From: an uncultured Polaribacter sp.
Lineage (GTDB): Bacteria; Bacteroidota; Bacteroidia; Flavobacteriales; Flavobacteriaceae
Length of the DNA stretch: 64,000 nucleotides
Assembly (NCBI RefSeq): GCF_947496195.1
Contig: NZ_CANMBY010000001.1
Coordinates: forward strand, 992,001 to 1,056,000
Direction: 5' to 3'
In this document: positions 18,076-26,886 of the stretch, in pieces
Layout of the letters: each line of letters begins with the position of its first letter
How positions within the stretch are numbered: the first letter of the stretch is position 1
Made by a program: the position numbers and the translations under genes
Notes under the pieces: model-generated
Seen by the model: the letters and a program-made list of their open reading frames with translations, nothing else
What the model was told of the DNA's origin: nothing
The model's database searches: none

Positions 18076-19566
18076 ATGAAAAAAAGTATTTTATTATTGG
18101 TTTTATTGGTGAGTCTATTTTCCTGTAAACAAGAAAAAACTGATCAAAAGAAAAATTTAACTTCAAAACCAAATGTACTTTTTATTGCTGTTGATGATTT
18201 AAACAATTGGATTAGTCCAATTCAAAATTTTTCAAATGTAAAAACGCCCAATTTTGATAAACTTGCAAAAATGGGCGTTACATTCACAAACGCTCACGTG
18301 CAAGCTCCATTATGTGGGCCTTCAAGAGCTTCTTTAATGACGGGTTTACGTCCGTCAACCACTGGTATTTATGGAATGACTCCAGACAATCAAATCCGAA
18401 GAAAAGATAACCCTGCAACAAAAGACATTACGTTTTTGCCAGAATATTTTGAGCAAAATGGGTATCATACTATGGGAATTGGAAAGTTATTTCATATTCA
18501 CGCTCCAGATAGTGTTTTTAATGAATCTGGAGGACGTGTAAGAGGTTTTGGGCCTTATCCAAAAAAGCGTTTTGTTTGGGATGGTTTTGGAACATCAAAA
18601 TCTAAAAAAGAAAAATACGGAAGAACAAGTACAGATTGGGGCGCTTTTCCAGAAAATGATACTTTAATGCCAGATCATCAATCTGTAAATTGGGTTGCAG
18701 AACGTTTACAAAGAGATTACGAAAAACCATTTTTTATGGGGCTTGGTTTTTTACGAGTTCATGTGCCTTTGTATGTGCCTCAAAAATGGTTCAATTTATA
18801 TCCTTTAGATAAAATTGAAACACCACCTTACAAAGCAGATGATTTAAATGATATCCCAAATGTTGGAATGCAAATTAACGATTTACCAATGATGCCATCA
18901 ACAGAATGGGCAAAAGAAAGTGGTGAATGGAAAAAAATTGTTCAGGCATATTTGGCGTGTATTAGTTATGTAGATTTCGAATTAGGTCGTGTTTTAGACG
19001 CTTTAGAAAGTAGTAAATATGGAAACAATACGATTATCGTTTTGTGGTCTGATCACGGATATAGATTAGGAGAAAAAGGAACATTTGCAAAACACGCACT
19101 TTGGGAAACAGCAACTAAAGGGCCTTTGCTGTTTGCAGCTCCAAATTTGCCAAAAGGAAAGAAAGTTAAGTCACCAGTTGAAATGTTGTCTATTTATCCA
19201 ACTTTGTTAGAATTGAGTGGTTTGCCAGCTTACAAAAGAAACGAAGGGAATAGTTTAGTGGCTATGATGCAAAATGATTCAGGAATTGACAACTCTTATG
19301 CTTTGACAACTTTTGGTATGAACAATCACGCCGTAAAAAAAGATGGTTTTAGGTATATTCAATATGAAGATGGAACTCAAGAATTTTACGACCATAGCAT
19401 AGATCCTAATGAATGGAATAATGTAGCGAACAATCCTAAATACAAAGCACAAATTGAAGAAATGAAAAAGCTTTTGCCACAAACAAATGCAAAATGGGAT
19501 GCAAAATCCAATTACACATTTCAACCTTATTTTGTGGAGCAAAAAGCTAGAATTGATAGTAATTAA
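18076..19566 (+). CDS. S1-family sulfatase lipoprotein, iduronate-2-sulfatase-like (S1_7 type)
   Basis: Lipoprotein sulfatase with anchor Cys17 in LFSC. FIAVDDLNNW holds the metal-binding Asp40-Asp41, and APLCGPSRASLMTG holds Cys80, the formylglycine precursor in a canonical C-x-P-S-R motif. The C-terminal half has WSDHGYRLGEKGTFAKH, the signature of iduronate-2-sulfatase-like enzymes (S1_7). GIGKLFH supplies the conserved lysine. Length 496 is normal. It is the last gene of operon A; the following 152 bp hold the operon B promoter. S1_7 enzymes are common in ulvan loci, but whether it removes sulfate from rhamnose or a uronate cannot be told from the sequence. Confidence 0.94.
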   Translation: MKKSILLLVLLVSLFSCKQEKTDQKKNLTSKPNVLFIAVDDLNNWISPIQNFSNVKTPNFDKLAKMGVTFTNAHVQAPLCGPSRASLMTGLRPSTTGIYGMTPDNQIRRKDNPATKDITFLPEYFEQNGYHTMGIGKLFHIHAPDSVFNESGGRVRGFGPYPKKRFVWDGFGTSKSKKEKYGRTSTDWGAFPENDTLMPDHQSVNWVAERLQRDYEKPFFMGLGFLRVHVPLYVPQKWFNLYPLDKIETPPYKADDLNDIPNVGMQINDLPMMPSTEWAKESGEWKKIVQAYLACISYVDFELGRVLDALESSKYGNNTIIVLWSDHGYRLGEKGTFAKHALWETATKGPLLFAAPNLPKGKKVKSPVEMLSIYPTLLELSGLPAYKRNEGNSLVAMMQNDSGIDNSYALTTFGMNNHAVKKDGFRYIQYEDGTQEFYDHSIDPNEWNNVANNPKYKAQIEEMKKLLPQTNAKWDAKSNYTFQPYFVEQKARIDSN

Positions 19567-19624
19567 ATCCAGAAATTATATTAAAATTTAAGATTTAATA
19601 AGGGTTTTTTATTAAAGAATAATT

Positions 19625-19645
19625 TATTCAGTACAGAACAGGATA
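19625..19645 (+). promoter_or_regulatory. Shared 21-bp regulatory element, copy 3 (operon B)
   Basis: TATTC, seven bases (AGTACAG), then AACAGGATA: it differs from the rhamnose-operon copy at one base in the first block, two in the spacer and one in the last block. The following -7 box begins exactly 21 bp after its last base, as in the other three copies. Confidence 0.68.
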
Positions 19646-19665
19646 ATAAATCTTTAATATTAAAC

Positions 19666-19672
19666 TACTTTG
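19666..19672 (+). promoter_or_regulatory. Predicted -7 box of the operon B promoter
   Basis: TACTTTG, followed by C, is a one-base-shorter form of the TAnnTTTG box. It lies 47 bp before the start codon of the GH39-like gene, at the fixed distance from the shared element. Confidence 0.55.
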
Positions 19673-19718
19673 CATATTATATAGGTTTAAATAGCTACCT
19701 ATAAAATCCAATTTTAAA

Positions 19719-22265
19719 ATGAAAAAAAATCTTGTTTTAGTACTGTTTGCTTTTTTCTTTTCAAGCATAAATGCTCAAGTTCAAATGTCCACAGATTTTA
19801 CAGATGATGCTAATAAAAAAGAACCTCTGCATAATATATGGTCTATAGCCAATAGAATTAGTCCAAAAAATGGTTCGAATATTCGTCCTGGACTAAAAAT
19901 GAACATTGTTAGAATGATTGGCGGAATCAAGAAAACTGTAAATGGACAAAACGTAAAAGATTTAGACTTTGATACTTGTTTATATGATTCTATCAACAAT
20001 GTGTATGTCTACAGATTTGAGCGTTTAACGGAAAGATTAGATAAAATTCTCAACTCTCAAACAGAAATTCATCAAATTGTATTAGACCAACCTTCTTGGG
20101 CTTTTCAACACGGTTACACGTTTATCCCAACAGGAACTAGAGATAATGTGAATTTTAGAGAAGATGAGCAAATATCCATTTATGGAAACTCATTACCACC
20201 AGCTGATAAGCAAGCATATCACGATTATATAAAAGCATTAATGACGCATTTAGTAGCTACTTATGGTGAAGAAAAAGTGTTGTCTTGGCGTTTTAGGGTA
20301 GGTTCAGAAATTGAAACACCAGATCATTGGTATGGAACCAAACAAGATTTTATTGAGCATTTTGAAAATACTGAAAAAGCAGTAAGAGCAGTCTTACCAA
20401 ATGCTGTTATTGGTTTGCACACAAGAGCTCCTGATTTTTTATACAAAAACGGAACTGTTTTGAATTACAAAGGAGAACCTTTTGCTTCTTTTGCTAAAGA
20501 TTTAATAGAATATTGTGCAGACAATAATGTAAGATATGATTTTTGGGGAGTCTCTGACTACGTGGTTTTAGGCAGTGGTACTTTACGCAATATGAGCATT
20601 AAATATGATCATTTATTTGCTGATTTAATAAACCACCCAAAATGGAATGCAAATGCAACTATTGACTTAATGGAATATGCCACTGTTACAACTATGAATG
20701 GCGCAGATGATAAAGGATTTATAAATGCAGAAACCACTCACGCAGAAATTGTAGAATTGTATTTTTCTAATATTTATTACAAGAATAAAGACAAAGGCTT
20801 AGATTTAGTGTACAGATGGGGTAATAAAACTGGTACAGTAGATCCTCCAGGAATTACTGTATTAAACACAATGAACGGTAAAGATAACTATACAACAACT
20901 ATTTCTGGAACTCCACAAACTTCTACAAATGATTTGGATGCTATTTTTGCTAAAAAAGCGAATGCTACAGAATACGATGTGTTGCTCTATAATTATAACA
21001 ATAGTTCTTTAAGCTATAGAGATAATGAAAATGTAAACATTTCTTTTACATCAGAATTACCTGAAGGTATAACACTGTATTACAGAAATATGGCTTACAG
21101 TAAGGACAATAATAAATTGCAGAATTTCTTAAAAGAAAATGCTGGTTTTGTAAAAAGTGGTTTTAATGATAGAGGTTCTCCTGATCGAATTCTAACAGAG
21201 GCAGGTCTGACTGCATATGAAGCTTATGAAAATCCAAACCCTCATAAATATACTGAGTGGAAAAGTATTGTAACTACTGTAAGAAATGACGGAAAATCAG
21301 GTTCTATAATTAGTATAGATACAGAAATTCCTTCTTTTGCTTTCGAAAAATTTGAATTTAGAACAGAGGATTATTTTCAGTCTACGATAACACCAGCAAC
21401 TGTGGTTTGGACAACAACAGAAGATTTCTCACCTTGGACAGCTGTAAGTTCTGGAATGGTGGTAAATACTGATGATGACAAGTTAACCTTAAATTATTCT
21501 ACTGGATTTGCATTACCAATGGCAGCAATTACGGGTTTAAATATCAATTCTGATTTGTATGGAACTTTACAATTGGTAGTTAAAAATACTACAGAAGGTT
21601 CTACGTTACAAATGGCTGCTAATGTTCCAGGTACTGAATTTGCTTCGGGAAGAAAAAAAATTACAATACCTAATGATGGTGAATGGCATACTATTAATGT
21701 AGATTTAACAAATTGGTCTCATTGGACAGGAACTATTAATGAATTTAAAGTATATGAAAGAGTAAGCACAGGTAGTATTGTTTTTGATCGTATTGAATTT
21801 TTACCTAAATCAGGAGTAGAAGTTTTTAATGTAAACATCAGCAAAGAAGGCAATGGTTTGCTTAATTATAAAAGCGGTACATCTTTTTCAGGTCAACAGT
21901 TTGATTTGAATGCGATTGCAAACCAAGGTTGGAAATTTCAAGAATGGACAGGAGATATTCAGAGTACAGAAAACCCATTAACAATTACAGTTTCATCCGA
22001 CTTAAATATAACAGCAAAATTTGTGCAAGAAAGTCTTTCTATTGATGATAATACGTTAAAAAATAGCTTTGTTGTTTATCCAAACCCAAGTTCAAATGGA
22101 GTATTTACAATTAAGAATCATACCAAAGAAAATTGGGAAATATACAATGTAAAAGGAGCTAAAATGCTTTCAGGAAAAGGAGATATAATTGATGTTTCTA
22201 GTTTTTCAAAAGGATTGTATATCTTAAAACTAGAGAATACTTATAAAAAATTATTATATAATTAA
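19719..22265 (+). CDS. Clan GH-A glycoside hydrolase (GH39-like) with T9SS sorting domain
   Basis: Residues 1-20 are a signal peptide ending SSINAQ. Residues ~25-430 look like a (beta/alpha)8 barrel of the GH39 type; RVGSEIETPDHW (194-204) probably holds the acid/base (Glu197 or Glu199) and DLMEYATVT the nucleophile Glu319. A beta-sandwich follows (~560-700), then a bacterial repeat domain (~706-770, with GWKFQEWTGDI), and a C-terminal T9SS type A tail (~778-848: VVYPNPSSNGVF, YNVKGAKM, KGLYILKL). This tail directs outer-membrane export by the type IX system, so the protein should act outside the cell, unlike its lipoprotein or periplasmic neighbours. It is the first gene of operon B. The GH39 placement is tentative; the substrate could be a xyloside or another rhamnose-linked unit of ulvan. 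Confidence 0.83.
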   Translation: MKKNLVLVLFAFFFSSINAQVQMSTDFTDDANKKEPLHNIWSIANRISPKNGSNIRPGLKMNIVRMIGGIKKTVNGQNVKDLDFDTCLYDSINNVYVYRFERLTERLDKILNSQTEIHQIVLDQPSWAFQHGYTFIPTGTRDNVNFREDEQISIYGNSLPPADKQAYHDYIKALMTHLVATYGEEKVLSWRFRVGSEIETPDHWYGTKQDFIEHFENTEKAVRAVLPNAVIGLHTRAPDFLYKNGTVLNYKGEPFASFAKDLIEYCADNNVRYDFWGVSDYVVLGSGTLRNMSIKYDHLFADLINHPKWNANATIDLMEYATVTTMNGADDKGFINAETTHAEIVELYFSNIYYKNKDKGLDLVYRWGNKTGTVDPPGITVLNTMNGKDNYTTTISGTPQTSTNDLDAIFAKKANATEYDVLLYNYNNSSLSYRDNENVNISFTSELPEGITLYYRNMAYSKDNNKLQNFLKENAGFVKSGFNDRGSPDRILTEAGLTAYEAYENPNPHKYTEWKSIVTTVRNDGKSGSIISIDTEIPSFAFEKFEFRTEDYFQSTITPATVVWTTTEDFSPWTAVSSGMVVNTDDDKLTLNYSTGFALPMAAITGLNINSDLYGTLQLVVKNTTEGSTLQMAANVPGTEFASGRKKITIPNDGEWHTINVDLTNWSHWTGTINEFKVYERVSTGSIVFDRIEFLPKSGVEVFNVNISKEGNGLLNYKSGTSFSGQQFDLNAIANQGWKFQEWTGDIQSTENPLTITVSSDLNITAKFVQESLSIDDNTLKNSFVVYPNPSSNGVFTIKNHTKENWEIYNVKGAKMLSGKGDIIDVSSFSKGLYILKLENTYKKLLYN

Positions 22266-22289
22266 AAATTGTAAAAAAGTAAAATTTAA

Positions 22290-23939
22290 ATGAAGAGAAT
22301 ATCGCAAATCTCAATTATCTGTTTTTTAACATTGATATTGTTTAATTGTAACTCATCAAAACTACAGAAAAAGGAGCGTAATCATAAAAAACCAAACATT
22401 GTATTCATTTTTGCAGATGATTTAGGTTGGGTAGATGTAAGTACAGGGAATACAAACAAAAACAACGGTTCTACAATTTATGAAACGCCTGTAATCGATA
22501 AATTGGCAACACAAGGAATGTCTTTTACAAATGCCTATACCAATCAAAATTGTGCACCTTCAAGAGCGGCTTTAATTAGCGGACAATATGCAACAGGTTT
22601 AGATAATCAGGTGTATAATGTAGGTTCTTTAAAAAGACAAGACAAAAGAACTAAAGGATATCCAAATGTACTTATTGAGCCTCACAAGCAAAAAAAGGTA
22701 ATTGCAGAAGAGGGTATCAATATGTTTGATGTTTTAAAAACAAAAGGTTATCAAACTGCTTTAGTGGGTAAAAGTCACGGAACTCCACATCCTTTAAAAG
22801 GTGATTATGGTATTGATTTGCCAGCAGATATTCATCATATTATAGCAGCACCAATTAACGGAAAAAGAACGAAAAAGTTTTATTTAGCCCTAAATTCCGA
22901 TAAAAAAGGATGGACGTTTAATTCGGAGTTTGTAGATAAATATGCAAATCCTTATGATGATGAATACATCAATACCACTTTAAAACCTTACCATTCTCAA
23001 GGAGATGTAACCCTTTTAAAAGGAACACCAAAACATCTTACAGATGCCATTGGAGATTTTTCTGTAGATTACATAAAAGAAAAAGCAAACAACGAAAATC
23101 CTTTCTTTTTGTATGTGCCTTTTCACGCAGTTCATTCTGATGTTACAGGTAGAAAAGATTTAACTGAAAAATATTTAAAAAGAGGATTAAATCCTAGAAC
23201 TGCAGAATATGCATCTATGATTGAGTTGTTAGATCAAAATGTTGGAAAAATAAATGATGCTTTAAAAGATCCAAATGGAGATGGCGATTTTTCTGATGAT
23301 ATCACCAACAATACTATTTTCATTTTTTATTCTGATAATGGAGGATTAAGAGAAAATAATCCACTGAAAGGTAAAAAAGGAAATTTAACAGAAGGTGGAA
23401 TTCGAGTTCCATTAATTTTTAGATATCCAAATGTGATAAAAGAAAATTCGATAACCAATCAAGCAGTACATTGTATCGATTTTTTGCCAACTTTAGCTGA
23501 TTTAACTGGAGTAGATATTACTACTTTAAAAAAGAAAGATGGAAGCAAACCTAAATATGATGGAGCTTCTTTTGCAAAAGTTTTAACAGGTGAAGCAAAA
23601 AAAATTTCAAGAGAAAATTTGTTTTGGCATCTACCAGGATATATGGATGAGCGTTTTTCGCCAACCACATTAATTCAAACAAGAGTAGGAGAAGAATATT
23701 TTAAGTTGTTTTATTTTTATGAAACTGAAGAATTTGAAATGTATAACATCACCAGAGACATTTCAGAAAAAAGGAATATTTTAAAGAACCCTACATCCAA
23801 AGAAATGCAAATTGCTTTGCAAATGAATGCAGATATGTTAGCTTGGTTAAAAGTCAATAATGCACCAACAGGAACTTGGGTAAAAAACAAAGAAAAAGTG
23901 CCTTATCCTAAAGTAGAAGGTGTAAAAAAGTATCAATAA
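22290..23939 (+). CDS. S1-family sulfatase lipoprotein, arylsulfatase A-like
   Basis: The signal peptide ends with LFNC (Cys20), probably lipidated although Asn before Cys is not a classic lipobox. IFADDLGWVDV carries Asp43-Asp44, and NQNCAPSRAALISGQY carries Cys88, the formylglycine precursor in a full C-x-P-S-R motif. ALVGKSHG provides the conserved Lys/His, and FYSDNGGLRENNPLKGKKGN with GGIRVPLIF is typical of arylsulfatase A-like enzymes. Length 549 is normal. It is the second gene of operon B, 24 bp after the GH39-like gene and 13 bp before the next sulfatase. Which sulfate position it removes is unknown. Confidence 0.93.
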   Translation: MKRISQISIICFLTLILFNCNSSKLQKKERNHKKPNIVFIFADDLGWVDVSTGNTNKNNGSTIYETPVIDKLATQGMSFTNAYTNQNCAPSRAALISGQYATGLDNQVYNVGSLKRQDKRTKGYPNVLIEPHKQKKVIAEEGINMFDVLKTKGYQTALVGKSHGTPHPLKGDYGIDLPADIHHIIAAPINGKRTKKFYLALNSDKKGWTFNSEFVDKYANPYDDEYINTTLKPYHSQGDVTLLKGTPKHLTDAIGDFSVDYIKEKANNENPFFLYVPFHAVHSDVTGRKDLTEKYLKRGLNPRTAEYASMIELLDQNVGKINDALKDPNGDGDFSDDITNNTIFIFYSDNGGLRENNPLKGKKGNLTEGGIRVPLIFRYPNVIKENSITNQAVHCIDFLPTLADLTGVDITTLKKKDGSKPKYDGASFAKVLTGEAKKISRENLFWHLPGYMDERFSPTTLIQTRVGEEYFKLFYFYETEEFEMYNITRDISEKRNILKNPTSKEMQIALQMNADMLAWLKVNNAPTGTWVKNKEKVPYPKVEGVKKYQ

Positions 23940-23952
23940 TAGAATTTAAGAA

Positions 23953-25431
23953 ATGAGTAAAAAGTCCTTGATTTTGCCTTTTTTAATGTTGCTAAGTTTA
24001 GCATTTATAGGATGTATTAGTAACAATAAATCTAACAATATTGCTAAAGTTGATGCACATCAGAATCAAAAACCAAACATCATATTTTATTTAGCAGACG
24101 ATCAAGATGTGTACGATTATGGCTGTTATGGTAATGAAAAGGTAAATACAGCAGCAGTAGATAGATTAGCAAAAGAAGGAATGTTATTTACCAATGCCTT
24201 TACAGCGCAAGCCATTTGTGCACCCAGTAGATCTCAAATTTTTACAGGAAATTATCCTGTTAAAAATGGTTGTTTTGCCAATCATACAGCAACAAGACCC
24301 AATATTGAAAGTGTAACTTATAGAATGAAAAAATTGGGTTATGAAGTTGTTCTGGCAGGAAAAAGTCACGTAAAACCATCAAGTGTTTATCAATGGGATA
24401 AAGAATGGGAACCTGTTCCTAAAAAAGATGTGCCAAGAGATTATATTCCTTTAGACAGTATTGAAAATTATATGAAAACTGCAAAAAAGCCTTTTTGTAT
24501 GTTCATCACCTCAAAATATCCACATGGAAAATATTTTGACGTTAAAAATCCAGATGCTAACGACCTTAAATTTTATCCTTTCAATGAACATAAAAAAAAT
24601 GATAAATCGTATATTAAAAGTAGGGCAGGTTACTACAGAAGTATAACAGAAGACAATACACAGATTGAAAAAGTATTGGATTTCGTTGATGCTCATTTAG
24701 ATGAAAACACTTTGTTTATTTATAGTGCAGATCATGGAGTTTCAGGAAAGTTTACCGTAAAAGACATTGGTTTAAAAGTACCTTTTGTAGTGCGTTGGCC
24801 TAAAGTGATTAAAGCAGGAACAACATCAAATCAGCTGATACATTATACAGATGTGTTACCAACATTTATGGATGTTGCAGGAGGTAAAGTACCCGAAAAT
24901 GTCGATGGTAAAAGTTTCTTGCCAATCTTAACCGGAAATGATATTGCAGTTAATAAATATGTGTATGGAGTAAGAACCAATCAGAATATTTTGAATTCTG
25001 AAATTTTTCCATCAAGAATGATTCGTGATAAACGTTACAAATACATCAGAAATTTTAATTCATTGGAAGTTGTTGAACAAAATTTAACAGGAAAACCAAA
25101 TGTAGATTACTTTATAAAAAGAGGAGCAAACAAATTTAAAAATGAACCTTTTGAAGAATTATACGATTTAGAAAAAGATCCTTTTGAGCAGCACAATTTA
25201 GCCAATAATCCTGAATTTAAATTGATGAAAGAAAAATTATCAAAAGATATGTTTCTATGGATGAAAGCTCAAGGAGATATTTTAGATGAAAGGGTTGGTA
25301 ACATGCCAATTATTACTCCAAAAGGTAAAAAAGGATTCAAGTTAGACCAAGATACACCTCGCAGAAAAATTCCAGATGCTATAAAAAACTCACTCACAAA
25401 AGACGATTATATCGTTATAAAACATTGGTAG
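23953..25431 (+). CDS. S1-family sulfatase lipoprotein, sulfamidase-like (S1_8 type)
   Basis: Lipobox AFIGC gives anchor Cys21. FYLADDQDVYDYGCYG carries the metal-site Asp49-Asp50, and QAICAPSRSQIFTG carries Cys89, the formylglycine precursor in a normal motif. VLAGKSHVKP supplies the conserved Lys/His, and IYSADHGVSGKFTVKD with PFVVRWP resembles the N-sulfoglucosamine sulfohydrolase-like group (S1_8). Length 492 is normal. Adjacent sulfatase genes are 13 bp upstream and 4 bp downstream. The S1_8 assignment is from motif resemblance only; on ulvan the target would be an O-sulfate, because ulvan has no N-sulfate. Confidence 0.93.
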   Translation: MSKKSLILPFLMLLSLAFIGCISNNKSNNIAKVDAHQNQKPNIIFYLADDQDVYDYGCYGNEKVNTAAVDRLAKEGMLFTNAFTAQAICAPSRSQIFTGNYPVKNGCFANHTATRPNIESVTYRMKKLGYEVVLAGKSHVKPSSVYQWDKEWEPVPKKDVPRDYIPLDSIENYMKTAKKPFCMFITSKYPHGKYFDVKNPDANDLKFYPFNEHKKNDKSYIKSRAGYYRSITEDNTQIEKVLDFVDAHLDENTLFIYSADHGVSGKFTVKDIGLKVPFVVRWPKVIKAGTTSNQLIHYTDVLPTFMDVAGGKVPENVDGKSFLPILTGNDIAVNKYVYGVRTNQNILNSEIFPSRMIRDKRYKYIRNFNSLEVVEQNLTGKPNVDYFIKRGANKFKNEPFEELYDLEKDPFEQHNLANNPEFKLMKEKLSKDMFLWMKAQGDILDERVGNMPIITPKGKKGFKLDQDTPRRKIPDAIKNSLTKDDYIVIKHW

Positions 25432-25435
25432 TATA

Positions 25436-26845
25436 ATGATAAAAAAAATTTTTACTTACGTGTTTACTTTATTTTTTCTATTAGTTTCTTGTAAAAACTC
25501 AAAAGAGAAAACTGAAGTAACTCAAAATCAAAAACCAATGAACGTGCTGTTTATTGCTATTGATGACTTACGTCCAGAACTAAATATTTATGGAGCAACA
25601 CACGTAAAATCTCCAAACATAGACAAACTAGCTAATGAAAGTTTGGTTTTTAATAGAGCCTATTGTAATGTACCAGTTTGTGGAGCTTCAAGAGCGAGTT
25701 TGCTTACCAGTATTTTGCCAACAAAAACACGTTTTATAGATTATAGAGCAAAAGCACAAGAAGATGTGCCAAATGCAAAAACATTACCAGCTCTTTTTAA
25801 AGATGCTGGTTATATAAGCATTTCAAATGGAAAAATTTTTCATTATAATAAAGATGTTCAAGAAGCAAGTTGGAGCGAAAACCCTTGGATGCCAGAAGGA
25901 GGGCATAGAGTAAGTTATGACCCTACAACCAACTACGTGATTATGAAATCTGGAAATGGACGTGTATATGAAGCTCCAGAAGTTGAGGACAGTGCATATC
26001 CAGATTATAAAATAGCACAAAAAACAATTAAAGATTTACGTCGTTTTAAAGAATCAGGAGAATCATTTTTTATGGCTTGCGGATTTTTTAGACCTCACAT
26101 GCCTTTTTACGCACCAAAAAAATATTGGGATTTATATGATAGAGATTCTATAGAAATTGCAGACAATCGTCATTTACCAGAAAATTCACCAAAATTGTTA
26201 AGAGGTAGTGGAGAATTTAAAAGCTATAGTTTTGGCGATTATAAACCCAATACAGAAGCATTTCATAAAATGATGCGCCATGGATATTATGCTTGTGTGA
26301 GTTATGTAGATCAGTTGGTTGGCGAAGTCCTTAAAGAGCTTGAAACGCTTGGTTTGGCAGAAAATACCATTGTTGTTTTGTGGGGAGATCATGGTTGGCA
26401 TTTAGGAGAACACGAGTTTTGGGGAAAGCACAACACTTTGCACAATGCACTGCAAGTGCCTTTAATTGTAAAAGTACCTGGAAAATCAACAGGAAAACAT
26501 ACTCAAGCTTTGGTAGAGAGTGTAGATATTTATCCAACTCTTTGCGATTTAGCAAACATACCTACACCAGATTATATTATGGGAAAAAGTTTTAAAGCTA
26601 CTTTAGATAATCCAGAAAAGTCTTTTAGAGAATATGCATATGCTCGTTTTAAAAAGGCAGATGCTATAGTAACAGATGATTTCACCTATTCATTGTTCGA
26701 AAATGGTGAAGAAATGTTATATGACCTAAAATTGGATCCAGCAGAAAATAAGAATATAGTTGCAGATGTTAACTATAAAGAGGTGCTTAAAGAAATGCGA
26801 AAAGCCTTAAAAAGCAAACAAGAAAAAGCAACTAGTTATCAATAA
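25436..26845 (+). CDS. S1-family sulfatase lipoprotein, iduronate-2-sulfatase-like, CGASR motif
   Basis: Lipobox LLVSC gives anchor Cys19. FIAIDDLRPELNIYG holds Asp43-Asp44. The formylglycine precursor is Cys82 in VPVCGASRASLLTS, where Ala replaces the Pro of C-x-P-S-R; this C-x-A-x-R form is an accepted substrate of anaerobic-type maturases. WGDHGWHLGEHEFWGKH in the C-terminal half is the iduronate-2-sulfatase-like (S1_7) signature, as in the gene at 18076, and SNGKIFH supplies the conserved lysine. Length 469 is normal. It begins 4 bp after the previous sulfatase and is followed by the heparinase-like lyase gene, so it may act on sulfated uronate before or after that cleavage. Confidence 0.94.
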   Translation: MIKKIFTYVFTLFFLLVSCKNSKEKTEVTQNQKPMNVLFIAIDDLRPELNIYGATHVKSPNIDKLANESLVFNRAYCNVPVCGASRASLLTSILPTKTRFIDYRAKAQEDVPNAKTLPALFKDAGYISISNGKIFHYNKDVQEASWSENPWMPEGGHRVSYDPTTNYVIMKSGNGRVYEAPEVEDSAYPDYKIAQKTIKDLRRFKESGESFFMACGFFRPHMPFYAPKKYWDLYDRDSIEIADNRHLPENSPKLLRGSGEFKSYSFGDYKPNTEAFHKMMRHGYYACVSYVDQLVGEVLKELETLGLAENTIVVLWGDHGWHLGEHEFWGKHNTLHNALQVPLIVKVPGKSTGKHTQALVESVDIYPTLCDLANIPTPDYIMGKSFKATLDNPEKSFREYAYARFKKADAIVTDDFTYSLFENGEEMLYDLKLDPAENKNIVADVNYKEVLKEMRKALKSKQEKATSYQ

Positions 26846-26886
26846 TACAGCGTAAAAGAAATAAATATTTTTTGAATTAGCCTAAT

